DNA of 50,180 bases from Tubiluchus corallicola (GCA_030141605.1 JAQGDQ010001276.1:1-50180), one strand, 5' to 3'. Numbered from the stretch's first letter, positions 10,488 to 21,139 are shown. Notes: a model not told the origin generated them from the letters alone. Numbers and translations: made by a program.

Positions 10488-11774
10488 TAGTACAAGACAA
10501 ATAAAATAAATATTTCCACAACTTATATATTTTTAATTCTGTTTTTTAACTAAGCTTTGTTTATTATTTTATAGTATAGATAAAAAATATGCTATAAATA
10601 ATAATAATAATAAAATTAAATTAACCTGAAAGTAGACCTGTTTGTGACTTACTAACATAATTATACTTGTAATTAATTATAATTATAGTTTTATATATAT
10701 ATATATATAAATGTAAACCACATACATACATATATTATATATATGTTATACATATATATATATATATGTGTGTATATAGTACTGATTATAATACTGATTC
10801 ACTGAACTTATAACTAGAAACAATGCAAACATTCACTAGAGTGGACAGGTGCATCACGTGACGTTTTAATTTTTCACATCAGCTGTCTGCTAAATTGACA
10901 GTAAAAATATCACGTGACCACCATCCTTGGTCATTGTTTTCACAATTTCCTCCTGCCTCCCAATTATTTTGCCTGAATTAACCCACCTTCGCTCACACTA
11001 ATTATAACAACAGTCTCGATTGCACAAGAATTAATTAATCAATTAATTAACTAATAATCAGTTAATTTACTAATTAAATATCAAGTTTTGAGAAAGAGAC
11101 TAACAAGCATCACGTATTTTCAAGCTTCATAAACCAGCAGGGAAAGTTCGCGGGTTCGTTACTAAATTGAGGGTTCATTGTAAGCTCGGGGGGTGTGGCA
11201 GTTTAGTATTATTACAGCTGAGATCAAAGGTGCCGACGCGAAGCTGCACATTCTAGCCTCTATGTAATCAACGTGATTTCGTAAACCTTGGCAGTTACCG
11301 GCAAACTTGACACGTACACAAGAAACTTCTCCTAGGAGGAGCCTCTTTATAAAACACTATTATTGTTAGCTTTGAGGGGGTGGTGCTTAAACATGGAATG
11401 GCTGTATGGCTCTTCCTCTCCTGACCTTAGAGGTCAAAAACAATTCTAGTCTCTAATTGGTTCTACGTTTCATTAGACGCCCATTTTCATAGTTTAAGTT
11501 TTTCATAAAATATGTTGCTATTATAATTTATTATTGTCATCGTCATTTTCATCATCATCATTATTTTCATCATCATCATCATCATCATTTATTATAATCA
11601 TTTTGTTATAATAAACAAATTTTTAATTTTAACAGTTTAACTCTTTTAAAAATTTTAGTTTACAATTAAAACAAGCAACATTTTGATTAAATATAATAGC
11701 AATATAAATATAAATCTGTTAGAATTTTTAATAATAATTGTGTCGTTCCATTTTATAAAATGTCCAAAGTTAAC
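10487..11774. other. Intronic DNA with paired CACGTG sites and AT-rich runs
   Basis: Includes TA-rich runs (10690-10780), two ATCACGTGAC palindromes at about 10855 and 10910, stacked TTAATTAA motifs (11030-11080), a CCTAGG palindrome near 11330 and a TCA-triplet run (11540-11590). CACGTG is a bHLH/E-box core, so the pair may be regulatory. No exon seen. Mirror at about 38285-39560. Confidence 0.5.
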
Positions 11775-12110
11775 TGGGACTTATTAATAAAAGAACATTC
11801 ATCTATGTACCCTAATAAGCCTTCCTTAATATGCAAAGTAGTTCAATTCTATTAACTTTTTTTTCAAACACTTAGCTATCTATTACTGTATCAATGTCTT
11901 TTCTACAGGTCTGTTTATTCATCACTTTGGCTTCTTTGTAAATACATAATTAGTGCATAATTTTCTATACTGTAGACTCTGTGCCTATACAAACTGATTG
12001 TTGTTTGTATAGTGTACCACTGATGATGACAGCTGATTGCTGTTTGGACGTGTTTTTAAACAGTTGTAAATTAAAATTTTTAATTAAAGTTGCGTTGTTT
12101 TAATAATAAA
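11775..12110. repeat. Dispersed repeat with CTGATGATGACAG tail
   Basis: Starts near TTATTAATAAAAGAACATTC and ends with TGTAAATTAAAATTTTTAAT. A 9-bp stem (TATACAAAC / GTTTGTATA) precedes CACTGATGATGACAGC. Related copies are at 3455, 2622-2760 and 25130-25530. The structure resembles a retroelement 3' end. Mirror at about 37945-38285. Confidence 0.75.
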
Positions 12111-12465
12111 AAACACTGATGAAATGAGTTGATAAAAATAATGTAAGAAAATTCTTGTTTAGTTCATTATTTGTTCTTCTTTATACTTTCTCTTTCCATT
12201 CAGTACTTCACTCTCATACAAAATACGTAAACTTAAAGCCACCAGGCACATAAAGTCGATTGGAAAAGCGTTACTGTTTGAATAGCCTGGCTAAGTAAAC
12301 GCGTAGGTGTAAAGTAGTTCAGAAGAGATTTAGTTTATTAAGGAATTAAACCCGTGGGCTATTTTCTCCGTGTCAGTGAGGCGTTGTAAAAGCGGAACTT
12401 CAAAGAACTTTGATTGGGTTTAAGTAGCAATAAACGCATTCATATCGGCCGCTGCACAGACAAAT
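12111..12465. other. Unassigned DNA upstream of the Cys-rich ORF
   Basis: Moderate GC compared with its surroundings and no recognised element. Mirror at about 37591-37944. Confidence 0.5.
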
Positions 12466-12474
12466 TATAAAAAG
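12466..12474 (+). promoter_or_regulatory. Possible TATA box
   Basis: TATAAAAAG, 55 bases upstream of the Cys-rich ORF start at 12530, in a stretch of raised GC. Mirror at 37582-37590. Position fits a TATA promoter, but no other evidence. Confidence 0.25.
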
Positions 12475-12529
12475 CCAAGTGGGGGAAGAAATGCTAGTCT
12501 TGGTGGTTTAGAGTGGTGAAGATCCAATT

Positions 12530-12643
12530 ATGGGTTATCTTCATGCTTGTGCGGCTTGTAAGATTTGCCCACGAGGAATATTGTCACTCGTTAATAGGGA
12601 GCAAGATAAGTGTGCTACATGTCACCTCGAAAACAATGTTTAA
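12530..12643 (+). CDS. Short Cys-rich ORF or exon (37 codons)
   Basis: Codes MGYLHACAACKICPRGILSL then VNREQDKCATCHLENNV. The Cys spacing is CxxCxxC, 14 residues, CxxCH, which suggests a metal-binding knuckle. An in-frame TAG lies seven codons before the ATG. That TAG could instead be the end of a splice acceptor, which would add SGEDPI before the Met. The last part of this ORF is exactly what is repeated in the 104-bp array that starts here, so the array grew from this exon. Both arms are identical over the ORF. No family recognised. Confidence 0.35.
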   Translation: MGYLHACAACKICPRGILSLVNREQDKCATCHLENNV

Positions 12644-15316
12644 ATGATGACAGTAGATTTCTTGTTTAAGGGACAGAAACTTCAGTGGCTGGGAGTGGAG
12701 ATACTAGGGGTTAGTGTGCTACATGTCACCTCGAAAACAATGTTTAAATGATGACAGTAGATTTCTTGTTTAAGCGACAGAAACTTCAGTGGTTGGGAGT
12801 GTAGATACTAGGGGTTAGTGTGCTACATGTCACCTCGAAAACAATGTTTAAATGATGACAGTAGATTTCTTGTTTAAGTGACGGAAACTTCAGTGGTTGG
12901 GAGTGGAGATACTAGGGGTTACTGTGCTACATGTCACCTGGAAAACAATGTTTAAATGATGACAGTAGATTTCTTGTTTAAGGGACAGAAACTTCAGTGG
13001 TTGGGAGTGGAGATACTAGGGGTTAGCATGCTACATGTCACCTGGAAAACAATGTTTAAATGATGACAGTAGATTTCTTGTTTAAGGGACAGAAACTTCA
13101 GTGGCTGGGAGTGGAGATACTAGGGGTTAGTGTGCTACATGTCACCTGGAAAACAATGTTTAAATGATGACAGTAGATTTCTTGTTTAAGCAACAGAAAC
13201 TTCAGTGGTTGGGAGTGGAGATACTAGGGGTTAGCGTGCTACATGTCACCTGGAAAACAATGTTTAAATGATGACAGTAGATTTCTTGTTTAAGTGACAG
13301 AAACTTCAGTGGTTGGGAGTGGAGATACTAGGGGTTAGCGTGCTACATGTCACCTGGAAAACAATGTTTAAATGATGACAGTAGATTTCTTGTTTAAGGG
13401 ACAGAAACTTCAGTGGTTGGGAGTGGAGATACTAGGGGTTAGTGTGCTACATGTCACCTCGAAAACAATGTTTAAATGATGATAGTAGATTTCTTGTTTA
13501 AGTGACAGAAACTTCAGTGGTTGGGAGTGGAGATACTAGGGGTTAGTGTGCTACATGTCACCTGGAAAACAATGTTTAAATGATGACAGTAGATTTCTTG
13601 TTTAAGCGCCAGAAGCTTCAGTGGTTGGGAGTGGAGATACCAGGGGTTAGTGTGCTACATGTCACCTGGAAAACATTGTTTAAATGATGACAGTAGATTT
13701 CTTGTTTAAGGGACAGAAACTTCAGTGGTTGGGAGTGGAGATACTAGGGGTTAGCATGCTACATGTCACCTCGAAAACAATGTTTAAATGATGACAGTAG
13801 ATTTCTTGTTTAAGTGACAGAAACTTCAGTGGTTGGGAGTGGAGATACTAGGGGTTAGTGTGCTACATGTCACCTGGAAAACAACGTTTAAATGATGACA
13901 GTAGATTTCTTGTTTAAGGGACAGAAACTTCAGTGGCTGGGAGTGGAGATACTAGGGGTTAGTGTGCTACATGTCACCTGGAAAACAATGTTTAAATGAT
14001 GACAGTAGATTTCTTGTTTAAGCGACAGAAACTTCAGTGGCTGGGAGTGGAGATACTAGGGGTTAGTGTGCTACATGTCACCTCGAAAACAATGTTTAAA
14101 TGATGACAGTAGATTTCTTGTTTAAGGGACAGAAACTTCAGTGGTTGGGAGTGGAGATACTAGGGGTTAGCATGCTACATGTCACCTGGAAAACAATGTT
14201 TAAATGATGACAGTAGATTTCTTGTTTAAGGGACAGAAACTTCAGTGGCAGGGAGTGGAGATACTAGGGGTTAGCATGCTACATGTCACCTCGAAAACAT
14301 TGTTTAAATGATGACAGTAGATTTCTTGTTTAAGGGACAGAAACTTCAGTGGTTGGGAGTGGAGATACTAGGGGTTAGCATGCTACATGTCACCTGGAAA
14401 ACAATGTTTAAATGATGACAGTAGATTTCTTGTTTAAGGGACAGAAACTTCAGTGGCAGGGAGTGGAGATACTAGGGGTTAGCATGCTACATGTCACCTC
14501 AAAAACAATGTTTAAATGATGACAGTAGATTTCTTGTTTAAGTGACAGAAACTTCAGTGGTTGGGAGTGGAGATACTAGGGGTTAGCATGCTACATGTCA
14601 CCTGGAAAACAATGTTTAAATGATGACAGTAGATTTCTTGTTTAAGCAACAGAAACTTCAGTGGTTGGGAGTGGAGATACCAGGGGTTAGTGTGCTACAT
14701 GTCACCTGGAAAACAATGTTTAAATGATGACAGTAGATTTCTTGTTTAAGGGACAGAAACTTCAGTGGTTGGGAGTGGAGATACTAGGGGTTAGTGTGCT
14801 ACATGTCACCTGGAAAACAATGTTAAATGATGACAGTAGATTTCTTGTTTAAGGGACAGAAACTTCAGTGGTTGGGAGTGGAGATACTAGGGGTTAGCAT
14901 GCTACATGTCACCTGGAAAACAATGTTTAAATGATGACAGTAGATTTCTTGTTTAAGGGACAGAAACTTCAGTGGCTGGGAGTGGAGATACTAGGGGTTA
15001 GTGTGCTACATGTCACCTGGAAAACAATGTTTAAATGATGACAGTAGATTTCTTGTTTAAGCAACAGAAACTTCAGTGGTTGGGAGTGGAGATACTAGGG
15101 GTTAGCGTGCTACATGTCACCTCGAAAACAATGTTTAAATGATGACAGTAGATTTCTTGTTTAAGGGACAGAAACTTCAGTGGTTGGGAGTGGAGATACT
15201 AGGGCTTAGCATGCTACATGTCACCTCGAAAACAATGTTTAAATGATGACAGTAGATTTCTTGTTTAAGGGACAGAAACTTCAGTGGTTGGGAGTGGAGA
15301 TACCAGGGGTTAGCGA
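12611..15316. repeat. 104-bp minisatellite, about 26 copies
   Basis: Each unit runs from GTGCTACATGTCACCT through ATGATGACAGTAGATTTC and ATACTAGGGGTTAG. Common unit variants are CTCGAAA/CTGGAAA, GGGACAG/GTGACAG/GCAACAG and GTGTGC/GCATGC. One unit is a base shorter (near 14820). Sited in the long intron of the main gene. Confidence 0.97.
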
Positions 15317-15342
15317 GTTTTTTAAGTTCGAATTCGATTGGA

Positions 15343-15474
15343 TGCTACACTATACTATACTATGCTATACTATGCTATGCTATGCTATACTATGCTATGC
15401 TATGCTATGCTATGCTATGCTATGCTATGCTATGCTATACTATACTATACTATACTGTACTATACTATACTATA
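15343..15474. repeat. Pentanucleotide microsatellite (CTATG/CTATA)
   Basis: Five-base period. A Cys-Tyr-Met-Leu frame through it is an artefact. Mirror 34582-34713. Confidence 0.97.
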
Positions 15475-15629
15475 AACAAGTTATTAGTGGATTTACTGCA
15501 GAACAAAATTGAGTAATATGCATGATCTTTGTAAGATCAGTTTTTATTGGTGGTCCGAAAAGCAGTTCGAAAATCTTTCACTCGCAGTTTGAATTTGAAA
15601 TATGAAATGCATATAATACATACGTATAT

Positions 15630-15700
15630 ATTTACATACATACACACGTACATACATACACGCACGCACTCACGCACGCGCACACACACACAACACACAT
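15630..15700. repeat. CATA/CACG/CA microsatellite
   Basis: Short degenerate run just upstream of exon 2. Mirror about 34355-34425. Confidence 0.9.
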
Positions 15701-15894
15701 GTTATACAAATAAACAGTAAAATACATAAGAAACGTAAGACAAAGTTGTCAATCATTTATCGCGATATACACATTACACGTACGACAGTAGTTTGCTAAA
15801 AGCATATAATATATAATATTAATAATATATTATATATAATTATGATTTTCTCAGTTAATTATGATAACTTAAATAAAACATCAAATTTTTTCAG

Positions 15895-16578
15895 GGTCCG
15901 TAACCGTGCGGTTGGACCGATTGAGAACGGCAATTATGAACATGTGCCTCGGCCCGGACTTCTCCATCCACAGTTACACGATAAACTGATGGCAGATTTT
16001 GAAAATCATCGCAAAGGGTTGCTTAGCAACTCTAATAGTACAGAAGAGCTACAACAACAACAGCAGCAGCAGCAACGACGACAGCACCAGCAGCAGCAAC
16101 CACTGCTTCAGCAGCGGCATCGACAAAACAGCGGAAACGGCAAGTCGGGTGGTCATCATCGACGAGAAACGAGACCGGAATCTCATCATTGTCATCATCA
16201 TCATCAACAGAAGTCGCCCACGCACGATGATGATGCAGGCAGTAAGCAGCCGGAGAAACGACAGGCTCTTCTTCCGCCAAAGAAAAAACTGAACAAGAAT
16301 TCATCGCAGCAGAAAAAGCTTACGGCGTTTGAGCAATACCGTAACAACATGAACCAGAGGGAGCCACTGCACCAGAGGGAGCCACTGCACCAGAAGGAGC
16401 CACTGCACAATACTAACGCTGATCTGAAGCGGAAAGATGTACAGATGAACGCGTCAACGCGCTCAGAATCTGTCGACAAACCAACGAGAGCGAAGAGTCC
16501 TGAAACGTTTGTGGGATTCCTTCCTGAAAATGACTCGGATGTTGATAATGGTGGACCTGTTCATTTGTACCAACATGG
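15895..16578 (+). CDS. Exon 2 of main gene: Gln/His-rich, disordered region
   Basis: A 684-nt exon (228 codons) after acceptor ATTTTTTCAG and before donor GTAAGT. The first base completes the split codon from the previous exon and the last two bases (GG) start the next, so it is symmetric in phase. It codes VRNRAVGPIENGNYEHVPRP, then a Leu/His/Phe segment, a poly-Gln tract near residues 60-90, a His cluster, a Lys-rich stretch (PPKKKLNKN), three hexads of the type HQREPL, and an acidic end. An upstream in-frame ATG at 15842 lies in the intron and is not a likely start. The protein looks like a flexible cytoskeletal linker; the family is not recognised. Its last 27 nt are the exon part of the 55-bp array that follows. 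Confidence 0.85.
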
Positions 16579-17156
16579 GTAAGTTCATTAGTCTTGTATT
16601 GTTCAGTGGACCTGTTCATTTGTACCAACATGGGTAAGTTCATTAGTCTTGTATTGTTCAGTGGACCTGTTCATTTGTACCAACATGGGTAAGTTCATTA
16701 GTCATGCATTGTTTAGTGGACCTGTTCATTTGTACCAACATGGGTAAGTTCATTAGTCTTGTATTGTTCAGTGGACCTGTTCATTTGTACCAACATGGGT
16801 AAGTTCATTAGTCATGCATTGTTTAGTGGACCTGTTCATTTGTACCAACATGGGTAAGTTCATTAGTCTTGTATTGTTCAGTGGACCTGTTCATTTGTAC
16901 CAACATGGGTAAGTTCATTAGTCTTGTGTTGTTTAGTGGACCTGTTCATTTGTACCAACATGGGTAAGTTCATTAGTCATGCATTGTTTAGTGGACCTGT
17001 TCATTTGTACCAGCATGGGTAAGTTCATTAGTCTTGCATTGTTTAGTGGACCTGTTCATTTGTACCAACATGGGTAAGTTCATTAGTCTTGCATTGTTTA
17101 GTGGACCTGTTCATTTGTACCAACATGGGTAAGTTCATTAGTCTTGTGTTGTTTAG
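16552..17156 (+). repeat. 55-bp array of 11 units: end of exon 2 plus ten microexon-like units
   Basis: Exactly 11 x 55 bp. Each unit is 27 nt copied from the end of exon 2 (TGGACC ... CAACATGG, coding GGPVHLYQH in context) plus 28 nt of intron from GTAAGTTCATTAGTC to TTGTTCAG or TTGTTTAG. Units 2-11 therefore each have AG before the 27-nt block and a consensus donor after it. Unit 1 is the exon 2 end itself, preceded by coding AATGG. The block is a multiple of three and enters and leaves in phase 2. In this arm the ten copies differ in the 27-nt part only at one synonymous site (CAG for CAA, unit 9), while four sites of the 28-nt part vary. Whether the copies are spliced in is unknown; 28 nt is very short for an animal intron. 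Confidence 0.95.
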
Positions 17157-17189
17157 ACCAGTATCCATTGTGGTTAATCTTCCAATGAC

Positions 17190-17618
17190 TGCATTACATT
17201 ATGTTATGTTGTTATGTTACGTTAAGTTATGCTGTGCTATGTTACACTATGTTATGTTATGTTATGCTATGCTATGTTATATTATGCTATGCTGTGTTTC
17301 ACTATACTATGTTATGTTGTTACGTTACGTTATGCTATGCTATGTTATATTATGCTATACTATGTTACACTCATGTTATGTTATGTTATGTTATGTTTGC
17401 TATGCTATGCTATGTTACACTATGTTATGTTATGTATGTTATGTTACGTTACATTACGTTATGTTATATTATGCTATGCTGTGTACACTATACAATGTTA
17501 GGTTATGTTACATTACGTTATTTTATTTTCTGTTATATTATGCTGTACTATGTTACACTATACTATATCATGTTGTGCTACATTATGCTGTGTTACGTTA
17601 CGGTATGTTATGTAGTAT
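17190..17618. repeat. TTATG-type pentanucleotide satellite
   Basis: Five-base period with many variants (TTACG, CTATG, TTACA). Fills the rest of intron 2. Mirror 32437-32865. Confidence 0.97.
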
Positions 17619-17706
17619 AATCAATAAATGAAAGAACAATGTGTAGTATCTAGTGTGTCGGTCTACACGTATTAATTTAATATTCATATACTCTGCTTTG
17701 TTTCAG

Positions 17707-17859
17707 ATCTCCTTATCCTCAGAAAGAAGTTCCGGCACTTTCTCCGCCGCCTCCACCGCGAGCACTTAGGCGGATGTACGGCTCCATGAAGAAGGATAAA
17801 CCGGATGTGATTAATGCTAATAATAATGCTGACGATAACGATGCTAAAAAAGATCTCAA
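17707..17859 (+). CDS. Exon 3 of main gene: Pro-rich stretch
   Basis: A 153-nt exon between acceptor TTTGTTTCAG and donor GTAAGT, phase 2 on both sides. It codes SPYPQKEVPALSPPPPPRAL, then RRMYGSMKKDK, then an Asn/Asp/Ala-rich tail. The five-Pro run could bind SH3 or EVH1 partners (inference). Pentanucleotide satellites lie close on both sides. Confidence 0.85.
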
Positions 17860-17919
17860 GTAAGTAGAGTGAAAGTTGCATTGCTGGGTATTCTGATGTG
17901 CAATATCTTTGTACTTGTT

Positions 17920-18540
17920 ATTTTATGTTATGTTATGTAATGCTGTGCTGTGCTGTGTTGTTGTTATGCTGTGCTATGATGTTATGTTATGCTACGTTAT
18001 GTTGTGTTATGTTATGTCATGCTACGTTACGTTATTTTATGTTATGTTACGTTATGTTATGTCATGTTACGTTATTTTACGTTATGTTATGTCATGTCAT
18101 GCTACGTTACGTTATTTTATGTTATGTCATGTTATGTTACGTTATGTTATGTCATGTTATGCTACGTTATGTAATGCTATGCTGTGCTATGATGTTATGT
18201 TATGCTATGTTATGTTGTGTTATGTTATGTCATGTCATGCTACGTTACGTTATTTTATGTTACGTTATGTTATGTTACATTATGTTATGTTATGATATTA
18301 CGTTATGTCATGTCATGCTACGTTACGTTATTTTATGTTATGTTACGTTATGTTATGTCACGTTATGCTACGTTATGTTATGCAATGCTGTGCTGTGCTA
18401 TGATGTTATGTTATGTTATGTTGTGTTATGTTATGTCATGTTATGCTACATTGCATTATGTTATGTCATGCTACATTACATTATGTTATGTTACGTTACG
18501 TTATGTTATGTTACGCATTACATTATGTTACATGTCATCC
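17920..18540. repeat. TTATG-type pentanucleotide satellite
   Basis: Variants TTACG, TCATG, CTACG, CTATG, GTGCT; fills most of intron 3. Plus-strand ORFs of up to 218 codons (Cys/Tyr/Val/Met/Leu only) are artefacts. Mirror 31515-32135. Confidence 0.97.
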
Positions 18541-18681
18541 TAGCATTGGTATAGATTTGACCCATATTAAACACAACTGATCTATTTTAAACAGTTTTCA
18601 GCTTCCTCAGTCTTACTTGATAAACTTGTATGTAAAAAAGTTTAGTGAAAGGGTTAAATGAAGCTGCATTACTTTCTACAG

Positions 18682-18850
18682 GTACGACTTCAGGGCTTTT
18701 CTGAGAAAGACGACCTTTGACCTTGGCAAAAAGACGCTACGTAAGCACATAGAATACCAGCCTGAACAGATTGACTTCCGTGTGGTGTTGAGGAAACACA
18801 GTCATCGTCGACAGGCTAAACCTGAGATATTTGTGCCTGATGCGTCTTAA
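18682..18850 (+). CDS. Terminal exon of main gene with two DFRxxL motifs
   Basis: Acceptor ACTTTCTACAG, phase 2 entry, stop TAA at 18848-18850. It codes KYDFRAFLRKTTFDLGKK, TLRKHIEYQPEQ, IDFRVVLRKHSHRRQ and AKPEIFVPDAS, counting the split Lys. DFRAFL and DFRVVL match DFRxxL, the actin-binding repeat known from smooth and non-muscle myosin light-chain kinase. So an actin-linked role is plausible, but there is no kinase or Ig domain in the window and the protein is not identified. A possible poly(A) signal lies at 19049. The 3' part of the exon is tandemly duplicated just downstream. Confidence 0.85.
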
Positions 18851-18865
18851 GCTTTGCTTTACCAG

Positions 18866-18995
18866 TGGTTGTAACAAGACGCTCCGCAAGCACATAGAAT
18901 ACCAGCCTGAACAGATTGACTTCCGTGTGGTATTGAGGAAACACAGTCATCGTCGACAAGCTAAACCTGAGATATTTGTGCCTGATGCGTCATAA
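18866..18995 (+). CDS. Possible alternative terminal exon, made by tandem duplication
   Basis: A 145-bp unit (18731-18875) is repeated at 18876-19020. The end of the first unit supplies a good acceptor, GCTTTGCTTTACCAG, ending at 18865. Splicing from 17859 to 18866 keeps the frame: AAT then GCNKTLRKHIEYQPEQ and on to the same end, stop TAA 18993-18995. The first DFRxxL motif would be skipped and the second kept. The five coding differences between the copies (CTA/CTC, CGT/CGC, GTG/GTA, CAG/CAA, TCT/TCA) are all synonymous. It could instead be unused 3' UTR. Confidence 0.5.
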
Positions 18996-19048
18996 GCTTT
19001 GCTTTACCAGTGGCTGTAACAGTGCAAAATCATCTAGTAAGCCGCCAA

Positions 19049-19054
19049 ATTAAA
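19049..19054 (+). terminator. Possible poly(A) signal ATTAAA
   Basis: ATTAAA 54 bases after the second stop codon, followed by T/G-rich sequence within 40 bases. Would serve both terminal exons. Mirror 31001-31006. Confidence 0.35.
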
Positions 19055-19466
19055 ATGATTTTGTTCTACATCTGGTTCATTCAATGTTTGTTTATTTATA
19101 ACATAGTATTTGTTTAGTTTGTGCTTGTATATACTTACGTAAACAAGTTTTTTAAATGTAAAAAGCTTAAAAGAAACCAGAATAACAGCAACACTAAGCT
19201 GTAATTTTCCTTTAACCGAATCTCACATTTAGAGAGACATAATGGTTTTCACGCCTGATTTTATTTATTCTTCTTTCTCTTTTTTTTGATAAATATCTGA
19301 TTCTATGAGTCTCTGCTATTATTTCCTTATGGTACAAATTCCATAGTTATCTGTGTAATATACACGAGTATGTTGTAATTACATAGTAAGTAAAATATCA
19401 GGTCGTAATAAGAAACATACAATAGTAATTCATAGCATCGTATGAAAAAATTGGCATTTTCTGTAT
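19055..19466. other. AT-rich DNA downstream of the main gene
   Basis: No feature beyond short T runs. Mirror about 30590-31000. Confidence 0.5.
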
Positions 19467-19470
19467 TTAA

Positions 19471-20011
19471 AGGAAAACTGGACTATTAATTAGACTCAAT
19501 CTCATTTTAATTTTCTGTCAAAAATGTACATTCTCTTGCGTTTAAAAGTTAGCAATTGTTTCTTATATTTGAATAATTACCTTGAAAAGTTAATTAATGG
19601 CAACCGAACACAGCTATCGCTTGCGTCACAAATTAACCAGAGTTGGGTGCAAAGGTGGGCATCTTCCCTGCACGTCAAGCACGTTTGCGTAAGCGAAGAT
19701 TGCTATAAGACACAGATGTGATGTCACGAAAATGGGCTCTACATCACACTGACATCACAAACGAACACTGTAGTTCATGGTTAATGCTTATCACCGTACA
19801 GTGCCTACTTGTCGGCCACGCGAATGTGACAAAAAGGCGCCATTACAAGTCTTAGTAGATTCACTGAACTTTGAAAATTTAACAAAATTTAACTATCTGA
19901 GGTAATTATTATTTAATCTAAGCTTTGACTTAAAAAAAACTGATGTAGTTTTCAATATTTTAGAGCATGCTTTATTTTGAACTAATGTCTACATAATCGT
20001 CTAGTTTTCCT
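19471..20011. mobile_element. TTAA-flanked MITE, about 540 bp, AGGAAAACTRGAC ends
   Basis: TTAA at 19467-19470 and 20012-20015 flank ends AGGAAAACTGGAC and GTCTAGTTTTCCT. The inside is GC-richer and holds GTGATGTCACGAAAATGGG-type blocks. No transposase. TTAA suggests piggyBac mobilisation, but these termini are not the CCCTTT kind. Confidence 0.7.
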
Positions 20012-20319
20012 TTAATTGTGGTGAACGATTGTTTCAAATAAGAAGCATTAGCGTTACACTTTTTAACACACAGTTTTGTCTCACATAATATTCTACATAT
20101 TTCAGCAATAGAGATGACAATATTCATCAGTATTGCTTTACATACATATATAAGTTACTTATATTGCCAAATGAGAATTATAAAAAATGTTAGTACATTT
20201 GTTACTAATAATTTGTGTTAATGATATGGACAGAATCAATTCTTTGTATAATAAGAGAATGTTGCATTTAATGAAGAAAAAATTAATTCTGATTTTAACA
20301 AAAATAATGTAGAAAAAAT

Positions 20320-20395
20320 GCAGAGTTGGGATTTGAACCCTAAGCTTTGTGCTGCTGTTATTTACTATAGCAAATAGTGTCACAAACACATTAAT
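20320..20395 (-). repeat. tRNA-like SINE remnant (B box)
   Basis: On the minus strand GGGTTCAAATCCC (20328-20340) matches a tRNA T-arm and Pol III B box. It is preceded by GCAGCACAAAGCTTA and a weak D-arm-like part (GACACTATTTGCTATAGTAA), and followed by AACTCTGCA. No matching 5' acceptor strand exists, so it is not a working tRNA. Confidence 0.35.
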
Positions 20396-20454
20396 ACCAT
20401 TCTAACGTGTATTAATATATTGTAGCATTTTGTTTAGTATATCCAAAGTTAATT

Positions 20455-20527
20455 GTTTTATATATTGTTATATATGTGTACGTATAATTGTTATATATGT
20501 GTATGTATAATTGTTATATATGTACGC
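20455..20527. repeat. Short tandem repeat, about 26 bp x 3
   Basis: TATAATTGTTATATATGTG repeated with variants. Mirror 29530-29602. Confidence 0.85.
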
Positions 20528-20530
20528 AAA

Positions 20531-21130
20531 TTGTTTATTTTCATAAAATGGTGATAAAATTATTTAGGCACGTTGGATTATATGATCACTTCTGTTCTAT
20601 TTATAGTAATAATTCTTTTATTCCTTTATCTATCCTAATTTTATTGCATACAGTAATATATACGTAGTTATAATTCTTACATACTACTGTGCAACTATTT
20701 ATTTATTCTTATTTAATATTATTTATATTTACTTCTCATGTTTGTTATTCCAACAATCTTATTCCATTTTAATTCAAACCTATTTTACTGCATTTTCACT
20801 ACAATGTTAAGTATTTTTACTAATGCTACATTTAGGTATGAAAGTCGTTTATATTTGTGTAACCTTAAGTGCTTAAATATCACTTACTCATTAGATTGGC
20901 CTAAGTACTTGTTTAACTATGGTATACATAAGTATAATTAAACTTTTTCTATAGTTAATTGTAAATAATGACACGTTACAGCTGCTTTAAGTTGCTATGA
21001 AAAAAGTGATTGGTATTTTTTTGCACTTTGTAAGTTGAATGATTATGGAAATAAAATACAACATAGTTAAAAAAATTGTTCGCTTGTTGTACGTGGGATG
21101 TATCGATTTTTATTTGTCTCACCAGCTGTA
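20531..21130. other. AT-rich DNA, no feature seen
   Basis: A 67-codon ORF (20738-20941) is identical in the mirror copy (29116-29319), but its composition is just that of AT-rich DNA. Mirror about 28930-29525. Confidence 0.5.
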
Positions 21131-21139
21131 TAGTGACAG

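Noticed and set aside
10261-10521. Cys-Met-Tyr-Val and His-Thr-Tyr-Ile repeat ORFs
   Set aside because: Readings of CATA and CA microsatellites.
15842-15894. ATG at 15842 as the start of the Gln-rich protein
   Set aside because: It lies upstream of a clear acceptor (TTTTTTCAG at 15894) in AT-rich intron, and the exon phase matches splicing, not a start here.
17089-18554. Long Cys/Tyr/Met/Leu/Val ORFs over the pentanucleotide satellites
   Set aside because: A five-base period without stops stays open in several frames at once; the real exon (17707-17859) lies between the arrays in another context.
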